Under the pieces are notes generated by a model. That model did not search any database, was not told where the DNA came from, and worked only from the letters and a program-made list of their open reading frames with translations. From NCBI RefSeq assembly GCF_900177295.1, contig NZ_FWZX01000001.1, positions 310,001-374,000 of the forward strand: a stretch of DNA of 64,000 nt, given 5' to 3'. This document shows, piece after piece, positions 9,043 to 17,053 of this stretch. Every line of letters starts with the position of its first letter. The first letter of the stretch is position 1. This DNA comes from Tistlia consotensis USBA 355. GTDB lineage: Bacteria > Pseudomonadota > Alphaproteobacteria > Kiloniellales > DSM-21159. Both the position numbers and the translations under genes were made by a program.

Positions 9043-9957
9043 ATGAACCCGGTCGACCAGCATCAGGCCCTCGCGAGCAGCGGGCCCGACGTCAGGCTCG
9101 GCGGCGAGCAGGAGCTCGGCGCCGGCGACCGCGCGCGCTACTGGCGCAGCACCCGCTACGACGACCTGGAGTGCCTGGCGGCGCGCTTCTTCAGCCACCG
9201 CTATGCCCTGCACACCCACGACAGCTACGTCGTCGGCACGATCGTCGGCGGCTGCGAGACCTACCTGCTGAACGGCGAGCGCCGCTACGCCGGCGTCGGC
9301 GACCTCTGCTTCGTCCAGCCCGGCGAGGTCCACGACGGCGAGCCGCACGGCGAGGGCTACGCCTATCGCATGACCTATCCGACGGTCGCGCTGATGCGCC
9401 AGGTCGCGAGCGAGGTGACCGGCCGCCCGGTGACCGCGACGCCGAGCTTCCGCGCGCCGGTGGTCCACGACCCCGAGGCGGCGGCGCGCTTCGCCGCGGC
9501 GCACCGGAGCCTCGCCGAGGGCGACCGGCTGGCCGGCGACGAGCGCTTCGTCTCGGTCCTCGCCGTCATCCTGTCGCGCCACGCCGACATCGGCGAAGCA
9601 ATCGTGCCCGGCCGCGAGAACCGGGCGGTCGGGCGGGTGCGCGACTACCTCGACGCGCACTTCGCCGAGGACGTCGAGCTGGCCGAGCTGGCCGCCGTCG
9701 CCGGGCTCAGCCGCTTCCACCTGATCCGCGCCTTCCGCCGCGAGACCGGGCTGACGCCGCACGCCTGGCTGACCGACCGGCGGGTCCGCGCGGCACGGCC
9801 CCTGCTCGCCGCCGGCCTGGCACCCGGGGAGGTCGCACTGGCCTGCGGCTTCGCCGACCAGAGCCACCTGACCCGGGCCTTCAAGGCGCGGGTCGGCGTC
9901 ACGCCGGGTCGCTTCCGCGCCGCCGGACGGGAGCCGGGCGGTCGCCGTGCAGCCTGA
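9043..9957 (+). CDS. AraC-family transcriptional regulator
   Basis: This 304-aa protein has an N-terminal cupin sensor (AraC_binding type; HTHDSYVVGTIVGG and QPGEVHDGEPH around residues 55-110). At the C-terminus are two helix-turn-helices (LAELAAVAGLSRFHLIRAFR and the second around GEVALACGFADQSHLTRAFK). The ATG at 9043 gives the expected length. It overlaps the downstream azlC by 11 nt, so the regulator is translationally coupled to the AzlCD exporter. This arrangement is common for amino-acid-responsive AraC proteins that control AzlCD. It is divergent from the hypothetical membrane protein gene at 8218-8856. Confidence 0.92.
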   Translation: MNPVDQHQALASSGPDVRLGGEQELGAGDRARYWRSTRYDDLECLAARFFSHRYALHTHDSYVVGTIVGGCETYLLNGERRYAGVGDLCFVQPGEVHDGEPHGEGYAYRMTYPTVALMRQVASEVTGRPVTATPSFRAPVVHDPEAAARFAAAHRSLAEGDRLAGDERFVSVLAVILSRHADIGEAIVPGRENRAVGRVRDYLDAHFAEDVELAELAAVAGLSRFHLIRAFRRETGLTPHAWLTDRRVRAARPLLAAGLAPGEVALACGFADQSHLTRAFKARVGVTPGRFRAAGREPGGRRAA

Positions 9958-10672
9958 GGCCGTGACGGAGAGCGCGCTGGCCGAGCTCAGGGCCGGCGTC
10001 GTCGACGTGTTCCCGGCAGCCGTCGCCGTCGTGCCCTTCGGCCTGCTGCTCGGGGCGCTCGCCGCCCAGCAGGGTCTCTCGCCGCTCGAGGTCCTGGTGA
10101 TGAGCGCCACGGTCTTCGCCGGCAGCTCGCAGTTCGTCGCCGTCAAGCTGTGGAGCGATCCCGCGCCCTGGCTGCTGGTCACGGTCTCGGCGCTGATGGT
10201 CAACTGCCGGCACGTCCTGATGGGCGCCTCGCTGGCGCCGAAGATCCGGCACATCCACGGCTTCCGCAGCCTGGTCACGCTGTTCCTGATGGCCGACGAG
10301 GTCTGGGCGCTGGCCGAGCAGCGGGCCGTGCGCCGGCGCCTGACCTTCGCCTACTACCTCGGCCTCGGCGGTTTCCTCTATCTCAACTGGGTCGCCTGGA
10401 ACGGGGTCGGCGCGGTGGTCGGGGCGCTGCTCGAAGATCCCGCCGCCTACGGCTTCGACTTCGCCTTCACGGCGATCTTCCTGACCCTGCTGGTCGACCT
10501 CGGCCGCGGCCCGCGCAGCGCCGTCGCGATCGCCGCCAGCGCCGGTGTCGCGACCGCCACCTACCTGCTGGTCGACGGCCCCTGGTACATCGCCGCCGGC
10601 GGCCTCGCCGGCGCCCTGGCCGGCGCCCTCGTCGGCCCGGCCCGCCGGCCCCTCGACGAGCCCGCGCCGTGA
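9947..10672 (+). CDS. azlC: AzlC-family branched-chain amino acid exporter large subunit
   Basis: A 241-aa AzlC-family inner-membrane protein with several helices. The family motifs PFGLLLGALA, FAGSSQFVAV and VNCRHVLMGASL are evident. AzlC works with the small AzlD subunit to export branched-chain or related amino acids. Translation appears to start at a GTG (9947) inside the end of the AraC gene, and the stop overlaps the azlD start (GTGA). The regulator-azlC-azlD trio is a compact transcription unit. The exported substrate is not determined by sequence. Confidence 0.9.
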   Translation: MQPEAVTESALAELRAGVVDVFPAAVAVVPFGLLLGALAAQQGLSPLEVLVMSATVFAGSSQFVAVKLWSDPAPWLLVTVSALMVNCRHVLMGASLAPKIRHIHGFRSLVTLFLMADEVWALAEQRAVRRRLTFAYYLGLGGFLYLNWVAWNGVGAVVGALLEDPAAYGFDFAFTAIFLTLLVDLGRGPRSAVAIAASAGVATATYLLVDGPWYIAAGGLAGALAGALVGPARRPLDEPAP

Positions 10673-10971
10673 CCCTCGATCCCCAGACCCTGCTCGCGAT
10701 CCTCGGCATGGCCCTGGTCACCTATGCGACCCGCCTGGGCGGCTGGCTGATGGTGCGGCGCTACACGCCGACCGGTCGCGCCGCCGCGGCGCTGGAGGCC
10801 GTGCCGGGGGCGATCCTGACCGCGGTGATCGCGCCGATGGTGCTGGCGACCGGCCCGGCCGAGACCGCGGCGGCCGTCCTCACCGTCCTCGCCTTCCTCA
10901 AGGTGCCGCGGCTCGCCGCCGTGATCTTCGGCGTGCTCTGCGTGGTGGCGCTGCGGGCCCTGCTCGGCTGA
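10669..10971 (+). CDS. azlD: AzlD-family exporter small subunit
   Basis: A 100-aa AzlD-family membrane protein with three or four hydrophobic helices. The N-terminal motif ALVTYATRLGGWLM and the region PGAILTAVIAPMVL are typical. It starts at a GTG overlapping the azlC stop codon by 3 nt, so expression is coupled. It completes the AzlCD exporter. The next gene (IclR family) is convergent, with only 16 nt between stop codons. Confidence 0.9.
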   Translation: MTLDPQTLLAILGMALVTYATRLGGWLMVRRYTPTGRAAAALEAVPGAILTAVIAPMVLATGPAETAAAVLTVLAFLKVPRLAAVIFGVLCVVALRALLG

Positions 10972-10987
10972 GAGCGGGACCGCCACC

Positions 10988-11824
10988 TCAGCCGCCCGCC
11001 TGCCAGGCCAGAGCCATGTTCTGGGCGGCGCGGCGCAGGCGCGGCAGGATCTCCTCGATGCGCGCCTCGGTGAGGCGTGCCATGGGGGCGGCGACGCTCA
11101 TCGAGCCGACGAAGCGGCCGCCGGCCAGGACCGGCACGGCGACGGCGCCGACGCCCTCCTCGGCCTCCTCGCGCGCCGTGCCGTAGCCGCGCGCCGCAGT
11201 CAGGTCGAGTTCCTCGCCGAGCTGCTCCAGGGTCGTGACCACGCCGGGCCCGAGCCCCCGGCCGCTGCCGAGGCCGGCGTCGAGGGCGATGCGCAGGGCG
11301 GTCTCGCGCGGCAGCGTCGCCAGCCAGACCTTGCCGTTGGCCGTCGCGAAGGGGACGATCCGCTCGTTCATGTCGGGCTCGTAGACCAGGCCCGAGCGGC
11401 GGCCGCGCGACGAGCCGATCCAGACCAGCTGGTCCCTCTGCAGGGCGGTCAGGCGGACCAGCTCGCGGGTCTGCTTGGCGAGGTCGTCGAGGATCGGCTG
11501 GCGCAGGTCGTGGATCTTCAGGCGCGCCAGCTGGCTCTGGCCGAGCAGCGCCATGTAGAGCGTCAGGCCGTAGCAGTCGCTGGCCGCGTTCTGCTCGGCC
11601 CAGCCCTTCTCGACCAGGGTGCTCAGCAGGCGGTGCGCGGCGCTCTTCGGGATCGCCAGGCGCTGGGCGATCTCCGACAGCCTGAGCGGCTCGTCAGCGC
11701 CGGCCAGCAGTTCGATCATCGCCAGGATGCGGTCGACCGCTCCGCCGGCGCGCGGCTCGGCCGGGGCCGGCGCCCCGGCGCGCCGCCGGGTGCCCTCCGG
11801 TGCGGAGCCCGTCTCAATCCTCAC
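10988..11824 (-). CDS. IclR-family transcriptional regulator
   Basis: This 278-aa protein has an N-terminal winged HTH (about residues 28-90; LRLSEIAQRLAIPKSAAHRLLSTL) and a C-terminal IclR effector domain (ERIVPFATANGKVWLA, AVAVPVLAGGRFVGSMSVAAP). It starts with a GTG at 11824 that overlaps the end of the ABC ATPase gene by 11 nt, so the two are co-transcribed. The pair is divergent from the rest of the transporter and catabolic operon. It is the obvious candidate regulator of the divergent promoter, which holds two copies of a GGAAC-N3-GTTCC-type palindrome. IclR members usually sense an intermediate of the pathway they control; the inducer here is unknown. Confidence 0.92.
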   Translation of the reverse strand: MRIETGSAPEGTRRRAGAPAPAEPRAGGAVDRILAMIELLAGADEPLRLSEIAQRLAIPKSAAHRLLSTLVEKGWAEQNAASDCYGLTLYMALLGQSQLARLKIHDLRQPILDDLAKQTRELVRLTALQRDQLVWIGSSRGRRSGLVYEPDMNERIVPFATANGKVWLATLPRETALRIALDAGLGSGRGLGPGVVTTLEQLGEELDLTAARGYGTAREEAEEGVGAVAVPVLAGGRFVGSMSVAAPMARLTEARIEEILPRLRRAAQNMALAWQAGG

Positions 11825-12641
11825 GGTGCAGCACCCCGCGCGACAGGAAGATCTCGGTGATCTCCCCGGACTTCTCCAGGAACTCCGGATCGCGGCGCGC
11901 CGCGAGGCCGCGCGGCCGCCGGATCCCGACCGGCATGATCCGCTCGATGCGGCCGGGCCGCGGCGTCATGACGATGACCCGGTCGGCCAGCAGCACCGCC
12001 TCGTCGATCGAGTGGGTGATGAACAGCACGGTCATGCGGTTCTTCAGCCACAGCGCCTCGAGGTCGAGGCGCATCTGCTCGCGGGTCAGGGCGTCGAGCG
12101 CGCCGAAGGGCTCGTCCATCAGCAGCAGGTTGGGCTTCAGCAGCAGCGCCCTGGCGATCGCCGCACGCTGGCGCATGCCGCCCGACAGCTCGTGCGGATA
12201 GCGCCCGGCGAACTCGGCGAGGCCGACGGTCTCGAGCAGCTCCATCGCCTTGTCGCGGTAGTGGTCGCGACGCTCGCCGACCATGTCGGCCGGGAACAGC
12301 ACGTTGTCGAGCACGGTGCGCCAGGCCAGCAGGACGTGGTTCTGGAAGACGATCGACATGCCGCGCGGCGGCAGGGGCGAGGCATCGTCGAAGACCGTGA
12401 TCGAACCGGTCGTCGGCGCAGCCAGGCGCGAGATCAGGCGCAGCAGGGTCGACTTCCCGCAGCCCGAGGGCCCGACCACGGCGACGAACTCGCCGTCGGC
12501 GATGGTCAGGTCGACCCGCTCCAGCGCGACGATCTCGCCGAACGCCTTGCTGACCTCCCGCAGCACCACGCCGGCCGGCGCGCCCGCGCCGGAGGTCGGC
12601 CGGCCCGAAAGGTCCAGGTCGAGACTCGCCGCCTCCGCCAT
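11814..12641 (-). CDS. ABC transporter ATPase, nitrate/sulfonate/taurine (SsuB/TauB) type
   Basis: A 275-aa ATP-binding subunit. It shows Walker A GPSGCGKST, signature LSGGMRQR, Walker B LLLMDEP and the switch His in FITHSIDEA, all in the order of the SsuB/TauB/NrtD subfamily. The matching permease and periplasmic protein are encoded divergently from 12,818 onward, so one transporter is split across a bidirectional promoter. The gene precedes and overlaps the iclR-type gene. The family transports sulfonates, nitrate, thiamine precursors or aromatic acids; context suggests the carboxylate degraded by the divergent operon. Confidence 0.9.
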   Translation of the reverse strand: MAEAASLDLDLSGRPTSGAGAPAGVVLREVSKAFGEIVALERVDLTIADGEFVAVVGPSGCGKSTLLRLISRLAAPTTGSITVFDDASPLPPRGMSIVFQNHVLLAWRTVLDNVLFPADMVGERRDHYRDKAMELLETVGLAEFAGRYPHELSGGMRQRAAIARALLLKPNLLLMDEPFGALDALTREQMRLDLEALWLKNRMTVLFITHSIDEAVLLADRVIVMTPRPGRIERIMPVGIRRPRGLAARRDPEFLEKSGEITEIFLSRGVLHRED

Positions 12642-12731
12642 CCACGCTCCTCCCGTCGCTTGTCGAGGGTCGCGCGGCCTGCGCCGTTTGCCAACCCCGG
12701 TTCCTCCCGTCCGCCCCGGCGACCAAGCCGC

Positions 12732-12760
12732 TTGACGGAACGTTGTTCCAGTCGTAACGC
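12732..12760 (+). promoter_or_regulatory. Predicted sigma70 promoter of the catabolic operon
   Basis: TTGACG (12732-12737) is followed after 17 nt by TAACGC (12755-12760), giving a good -35 and a weak -10. It lies 58 nt upstream of the GTG start of the permease gene. On the other strand TTGACC (12780-12775) faces the ATPase gene. The palindromic operators lie between and over these elements, as expected for repression or activation by the adjacent IclR protein. The assignment is by eye only. Confidence 0.4.
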
Positions 12761-12766
12761 TGTTCC
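12737..12766. promoter_or_regulatory. Tandem palindromic operator, probable IclR-family site
   Basis: Two related inverted repeats occur in the divergent intergenic region. The first is perfect (GGAAC-GTT-GTTCC, 12737-12749). The second has one mismatch (GTAAC-GCT-GTTCC, 12754-12766). Their centres are 17 nt apart, so they lie on nearly the same face of the helix. A GGAA...TTCC core agrees with known operators of IclR and AllR. They overlap the predicted promoter, and the nearest regulator gene is the iclR homologue of the same divergon. Confidence 0.6.
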
Positions 12767-12817
12767 GGTCAGTTGGTCAAGGCGGCCGGGACAAGGCCGC
12801 CGCCGGGGAGACGTCCA

Positions 12818-13621
12818 GTGAGTGCCAGTTTTGCCAAGGGGCCGCTGAAGCGGTTCAGCGTCGCCATCAGCCTGATCGGCGCCTTCCTGGTCTGGGAGCT
12901 GGCGGTCCGCGCGCTCGGCCTGCCGGAGTACATCCTGCCGGCGCCCTCGAAGGTGCTGACCGATCTGGTCGCCAACCTGCACGTCGTGCTGCCGGCGGCA
13001 CTCGTCACCCTGCAGCCGATGGTCATCGGCTTCCTGGCCGCCGTCGTGCTGGGCGTGGCGCTGGCGCTGCTGGTTGTCTACTCGCGCGCCTTCGAGGCGG
13101 TCTTCTATCCGCTGCTGGTGGTCCTGCAGATCATCCCGAAGATCGCCATCGCGCCGCTCTTCATCATCTGGGTCGGCTTCGGCCTGCCCTCGAAGGTGCT
13201 GCTGGTCTTCCTCCTGTCCTTCTTCCCGATCGTCGTGAACTCGATCGTCGCCTTCAAGTCGATCGAGTCCGAGCTCTACGACCTGGCCAGGAGCTACCGG
13301 GCCAGCCGCCTGAAGATCTTCTGGCGGGTCGAGCTGCCGGGCGCGCTGCCCTCGCTGTTCGCCGGCTTCAAGGTCGCCGCGGCGCTGTCCTCGACCGCGG
13401 CGGTGGTCGCCGAGTTCGTCGCCTCGGACAACGGGCTCGGCTACCTGCTGCTCAACTACAACGGCAACCTCAACACCAGCATGACCTTCGCGGTGATCGT
13501 CGTGCTCAGCCTGCTCGGCCTCGGGCTCTACGCCGTCGTCGAGCTGGTCGAGCGCTGGATGATCCCCTGGCACGTCTCGCAGCGCCGCGACGACTTCACG
13601 GTCGGCAAGAGCCCGACCTGA
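12818..13621 (+). CDS. ABC transporter permease, SsuC/TauC type
   Basis: A 267-aa inner-membrane permease with about six helices. The EAA-like loop RSYRASRLKIFWRVELPGALPSLF is of the SsuC/TauC/NrtB class (shown here in pieces: RSYRASRLKIFWRVELPGAL). The GTG start at 12818 is preceded by a GGGGAG site. An upstream GTG at 12773 would start inside the promoter region and is less likely. It is followed 44 nt later by the periplasmic binding protein gene. The ATPase partner is encoded divergently at 11,814-12,641. Together they import the operon's unknown anionic substrate. Confidence 0.88.
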   Translation: MSASFAKGPLKRFSVAISLIGAFLVWELAVRALGLPEYILPAPSKVLTDLVANLHVVLPAALVTLQPMVIGFLAAVVLGVALALLVVYSRAFEAVFYPLLVVLQIIPKIAIAPLFIIWVGFGLPSKVLLVFLLSFFPIVVNSIVAFKSIESELYDLARSYRASRLKIFWRVELPGALPSLFAGFKVAAALSSTAAVVAEFVASDNGLGYLLLNYNGNLNTSMTFAVIVVLSLLGLGLYAVVELVERWMIPWHVSQRRDDFTVGKSPT

Positions 13622-13665
13622 CCCGACCACCAAGGCAACTTCCAAGAAAGCAACGGGAGGGAACG

Positions 13666-14667
13666 ATGACGGAACGGACGACACGCAGGCTCTGGACCGC
13701 CGCCCTGGCGGCGGCCTTCCTGGCCGGCTCGCTGCTGACGGCGGCGGGCCCCGCGGCCGCCAACGACAAGGTCTCGCTCAGGCTCAACTGGCTGCTCAGC
13801 GGCGTGCACTCGATCTTCTACCTCGGCGTCGACAAGGGCATCTACGCCGCCGAGGGCATCGACCTGACGATCGGCGAGGGCCAGGGCTCGGGCCGCGCGG
13901 TGCAGGTCGTGGCGACCGGCGGCGACACCTTCGGCATCGCCGACGGCGGCAGCGTCATCGCCGGCGTGACCCGGGGCGCCCCGGTCAGGTCGGTGGCCGG
14001 CGTGCTCAACACCTCGCCCTACGGCATGTCCTTCCGCGCCGACCGCAGCGTCGAGACGATCAAGGACATCGAGGGCAAGACCATCGGCGCGACCGCCGGC
14101 GAGGCCTCGATGCAGCTGCTGCCGGCGATCTGGAAGGCCAACGACATCGACCCCAGCAAGGTCAAGATCCTCAACGTCGACGGCCCGGGCAAGCTGGTCG
14201 CGATCCTGCAGGGCCAGGCCGACGGCATCCTGGCCGGGCTCGAGGGCCAGGTGATCATCCTCAAGCAGAAGGGCCTGAAGCAGAAGGTCTTCTCCTTCGC
14301 CGAGCTGGGCGTGAACACCCAGGGCCTGACGGTCATCGCCAGCGACGACACGATCAAGAACAACCCGGACCTGGTGAAGCGCTTCGTGCGCGCGACGGTC
14401 AAGGCGATGCAGGCCGCCAAGGCCGATCCCGAGGCCGCCGTCGCCGCGGCGATGAAGGCCAAGCCCCAGGCCGACCCCAAGCTGCTGGCCGAGCAGCTCG
14501 AGGTCTCGCTGACCCTGCTGCCCTCGCCCTCGGCGCCGAACGCGCCGCTCGGCGTGATGGCCCGCGCGGACTGGCAGCGCACGCTCGACCTGATGAAGAC
14601 CTACCAGGACGTGACCACGGACATGACCGCGGACACCTTCTTCACCAACAGCTTCGTCCAGCCCTAG
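13666..14667 (+). CDS. ABC transporter substrate-binding protein, NMT1/SsuA type
   Basis: This 333-aa protein has an N-terminal signal peptide (residues 1 to about 33; Arg-rich start, hydrophobic core, cleavage after AAA). It is followed by an NMT1/THI5-like periplasmic-binding fold (LNWLLSGVHSIFYLGVDKGIY, AEGIDLTIGEGQGSGRAVQ). Such proteins capture sulfonates, pyrimidines, aromatic carboxylates or similar small anions in the periplasm. It belongs to the transporter encoded on both sides of the promoter and starts the run of catabolic genes. RBS GGGAGGG lies just upstream of the ATG. Confidence 0.9.
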   Translation: MTERTTRRLWTAALAAAFLAGSLLTAAGPAAANDKVSLRLNWLLSGVHSIFYLGVDKGIYAAEGIDLTIGEGQGSGRAVQVVATGGDTFGIADGGSVIAGVTRGAPVRSVAGVLNTSPYGMSFRADRSVETIKDIEGKTIGATAGEASMQLLPAIWKANDIDPSKVKILNVDGPGKLVAILQGQADGILAGLEGQVIILKQKGLKQKVFSFAELGVNTQGLTVIASDDTIKNNPDLVKRFVRATVKAMQAAKADPEAAVAAAMKAKPQADPKLLAEQLEVSLTLLPSPSAPNAPLGVMARADWQRTLDLMKTYQDVTTDMTADTFFTNSFVQP

Positions 14668-14738
14668 GCCCCTCGGGCGCCGCGGCGCGGCCGGTGCCCC
14701 GCCGCGGCGCCCTCTCTTTCCGAGAGACGCGATCCCCC

Positions 14739-15488
14739 GTGACTGCACGCTACGACCTCTCCGGACGGCTCGCCGTCGTCACCGGCGCCGCCGGCGGCTT
14801 CGGCACGGCGATCGGCCGTCGCCTCAAGACCGACGGCGCCCGCCTGGTCGCCTGGGACCGCACGGCCCCGGCGGGCGAGGCCGCCGGCCTCTGGGACGGC
14901 TTCGCCGCCGTCGACGTCACCGACGAGGCCAGCATCGCCCGCGCCGCCGAGACCCTGGGCCGCGACCACGGCCAGCTCGACATCCTGGTCAACAATGCCG
15001 GCATCGTCGGCGACCTGCACCCGACCTGGGAGATTCCCGTCGAGGAGTTCCGCCGCATCCTCGATGTCAACCTGACCGGCGCCTTCCTGGCCTGCCGGGC
15101 GCTGCTGCCGCTGATGCTGGCGGTGCCGGCCGAGGCGCGGCGCGGCCGGATCGTCAACGTCGCCTCGATCCAGGCCAAGGAGGGCATGGCCCAGGCCGCC
15201 GCCTACAGCGCCGCCAAGGCCGGCCTGGTCGCGCTGACCAAGAGCCTGGGCAAGGAGCTGGCGCGCGACGGCATCCTGGTCAATGCGATCACGCCCGCCG
15301 CCTCGCTGACCGCGATGAGCCGCGACGCCCCGCGGCAGCGCCTGGACGAGATCCTGGCGCGCATCCCGATGGGCCGCTTCCTGGAGCCCGACGAGGTCGC
15401 CGCGATGGTCGCCTGGCTGGCCTCCGGCGACTGCAGCTTCACCACCGGCGGCGTCTTCGACCTGTCCGGCGGCCGCGCGACCTATTGA
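14739..15488 (+). CDS. SDR-family dehydrogenase of the catabolic operon
   Basis: A 249-aa classical SDR with TGAAGGFG cofactor motif, NNAG, catalytic Ser in NVASIQAKEG, YSAAK active site and C-terminal FDLSGGRATY. Its sequence resembles SDRs of non-phosphorylative sugar-acid pathways, such as L-2-keto-3-deoxyfuconate 4-dehydrogenase and L-rhamnose/L-fucose catabolic dehydrogenases. This would fit the neighbouring FAH-family hydrolase (cleavage of a 2,4-diketo acid). I chose the GTG at 14739 because the cofactor motif then sits at its normal place; a start at 14694 adds only a basic leader. The substrate is inferred from context. Confidence 0.85.
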   Translation: MTARYDLSGRLAVVTGAAGGFGTAIGRRLKTDGARLVAWDRTAPAGEAAGLWDGFAAVDVTDEASIARAAETLGRDHGQLDILVNNAGIVGDLHPTWEIPVEEFRRILDVNLTGAFLACRALLPLMLAVPAEARRGRIVNVASIQAKEGMAQAAAYSAAKAGLVALTKSLGKELARDGILVNAITPAASLTAMSRDAPRQRLDEILARIPMGRFLEPDEVAAMVAWLASGDCSFTTGGVFDLSGGRATY

Positions 15489-15510
15489 TCCCCCCTGACG
15501 AGGAGCCGCG

Positions 15511-16188
15511 ATGAGCCTGATCGGACGCGCCGTCGTCGCCATCTGGAACGACATCCTGCCGGAAGGCCGGGAGAACTTCATCGAGTGGCACGACCGCCAG
15601 CACATCCCCGAACGCGTCGCCATCCCCGGCTTCCACCGTGGCCGCCGGCTGGTCGCGGAGCGCGGCAGCCCGGAGTACTTCACGCTCTACGAGGCGCGCG
15701 ACGAGGCGGTGCTGGTCGGCCCCGACTATCTGGAGCGGCTGAACAACCCGACCGACTGGACCAGGCGCTCGACCGCCGACTTCCGGAACACCGCCCGCGG
15801 CGTCTGCCGGACCGTCTGGTCGCACGGGGCCGGCGAGGGCGGCACGATGCTGACGCTGCGCTTCGACGCGGAGCCGCGCAACGCCGCGTTGTTGAAGGCG
15901 CACTTGACGGGAGGGGCGCTGGCGGCGATCCAGGAGCTGCCGGGCGTCACCGGGGTCCACCTCTGCATCGCCGATCCCGAGGCCAGCGGACTGGAGACCG
16001 CGGAGCGCAAGGGCCGCGAGGTCGGCGTGCCGAGCTGGATCATTCTGGTCGAAGGCGTATCCTCGGGCGCCGTGGACACCGCCGCCGACCGCCTGGTCGA
16101 GGGCGGCCTGGAGCAGCGGGGCGCCGTCGGCCTGGAGCGTGGCGTCTACCGGCTGGAGTTCTCCCTCCGCGAGGACGCGGAGCAATGA
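15511..16188 (+). CDS. EthD/dimeric alpha-beta-barrel-like protein, function unknown
   Basis: This 225-aa protein has two related halves. The N-terminal part (VVAIWNDILPEGRENFIEWHDRQHIPERV, quoted in part: NFIEWHDRQHIPERV) has the stamp of small ferredoxin-like alpha/beta-barrel proteins (EthD/DUF4286-like), with WH and QH residues that could bind a ligand. The second half (LTLRFDAEPRNAALLK...) looks like a second, diverged copy. It has RBS GAGGAG and lies 22 nt after the SDR gene. Such proteins often accompany catabolic enzymes as isomerases, cyclases or ligand-sequestering factors. No specific function can be stated. Confidence 0.6.
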   Translation: MSLIGRAVVAIWNDILPEGRENFIEWHDRQHIPERVAIPGFHRGRRLVAERGSPEYFTLYEARDEAVLVGPDYLERLNNPTDWTRRSTADFRNTARGVCRTVWSHGAGEGGTMLTLRFDAEPRNAALLKAHLTGGALAAIQELPGVTGVHLCIADPEASGLETAERKGREVGVPSWIILVEGVSSGAVDTAADRLVEGGLEQRGAVGLERGVYRLEFSLREDAEQ

Positions 16189-16207
16189 CAGGGAAAGGGC
16201 GGAACGC

Positions 16208-17053
16208 GTGAAACTTCTTCGATTCGGTGAGCCGGGGGCGGAAAAGCCGGGCCTTCTCGACAAGGGCGGCAAGATCCGCGACCTCTCCTCCGTGGTTCCC
16301 GACATCGCCGGCCCGGCGCTGTCGCCCGCCGGGCTCGACAAGCTGCGCAAGGTCGATCCGGCGAGCCTGCCCGAGGTTCCGGCCAGCACCCGCCTCGGTC
16401 CCTGCGTCGGCCAGGTCGGCAACTTCATCGCGATCGGCCTGAACTACGTCGACCACGCCGAGGAGACCGGCCTGGCGATCCCGACCGAGCCGGTGGTCTT
16501 CAGCAAGGCGACCAGCTGCCTGTCCGGCCCGAACGACGCGATCGTCCTGCCCGAGGGCTCGGTCAAGACCGACTGGGAGGTCGAGATCGCCTTCGTGATG
16601 GGCCAGGCCGCCTACCGGGTCGAGGAGAAGGATGCGCTCGGCTACGTCGCCGGCTTCTGCCTCTGCCACGACGTCTCGGAACGCGCCTTCCAGATCGAGC
16701 GCGGCGGCCAGTGGATCAAGGGCAAGAGCGCCCCGACCTTCGGCCCGCTCGGACCCTGGCTGGTTACGCCCGACGAGGTCGCCGACGTGCAGAACCTCAG
16801 GCTCTGGTGCGACGTCAACGGCAAGCGCATGCAGGACGGCACCACGGCCAAGATGATCTTCTCGATCGCCTACCTCGTCTCCTACCTCAGCAGGTTCATG
16901 CGGCTGCTGCCGGGCGACGTCGTGACGACCGGCACGCCGGCCGGCGTCGGCCTGGGCATGAAGCCGAACGTCTTTCTCAAGGCCGGCGACGTGGTCGAGC
17001 TCGGCATCGAGCAGCTCGGCGAGCAGCGGCAGGAGGTGAAGGCCTTTGGCTAG
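16208..17053 (+). CDS. Fumarylacetoacetate hydrolase (FAH)-family protein, 2,4-diketo-acid hydrolase type
   Basis: A 281-aa FAH-family enzyme. Metal ligands are recognisable: Glu124 and Glu126 in DWEVEIAF, and Asp155 in CHDVSER. NYVDHAEETG near residue 83 and TGTPAGVGLGMKP near the C-terminus are family motifs. This subfamily is often named ureidoglycolate lyase but includes the L-2,4-diketo-3-deoxyfuconate/rhamnonate hydrolases, which cleave a C-C bond of a diketo acid to pyruvate and a hydroxy acid. Together with the upstream SDR that is the likely activity. It starts at GTG 16208, and its last 8 nt overlap the UxaA-type gene, whose ribosome binding site lies inside this coding region. Confidence 0.87.
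   Translation: MKLLRFGEPGAEKPGLLDKGGKIRDLSSVVPDIAGPALSPAGLDKLRKVDPASLPEVPASTRLGPCVGQVGNFIAIGLNYVDHAEETGLAIPTEPVVFSKATSCLSGPNDAIVLPEGSVKTDWEVEIAFVMGQAAYRVEEKDALGYVAGFCLCHDVSERAFQIERGGQWIKGKSAPTFGPLGPWLVTPDEVADVQNLRLWCDVNGKRMQDGTTAKMIFSIAYLVSYLSRFMRLLPGDVVTTGTPAGVGLGMKPNVFLKAGDVVELGIEQLGEQRQEVKAFG
17031..17039 (+). promoter_or_regulatory. Near-perfect Shine-Dalgarno site for a TTG start
   Basis: AGGAGGTGA, a full complement of the 16S rRNA 3' tail, lies inside the end of the FAH-family gene and 6 nt before the TTG (17046) that begins the UxaA-type gene. No ATG or GTG is available in that frame nearby. The strong site explains how a weak TTG start can be used and supports this start choice. Confidence 0.7.
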
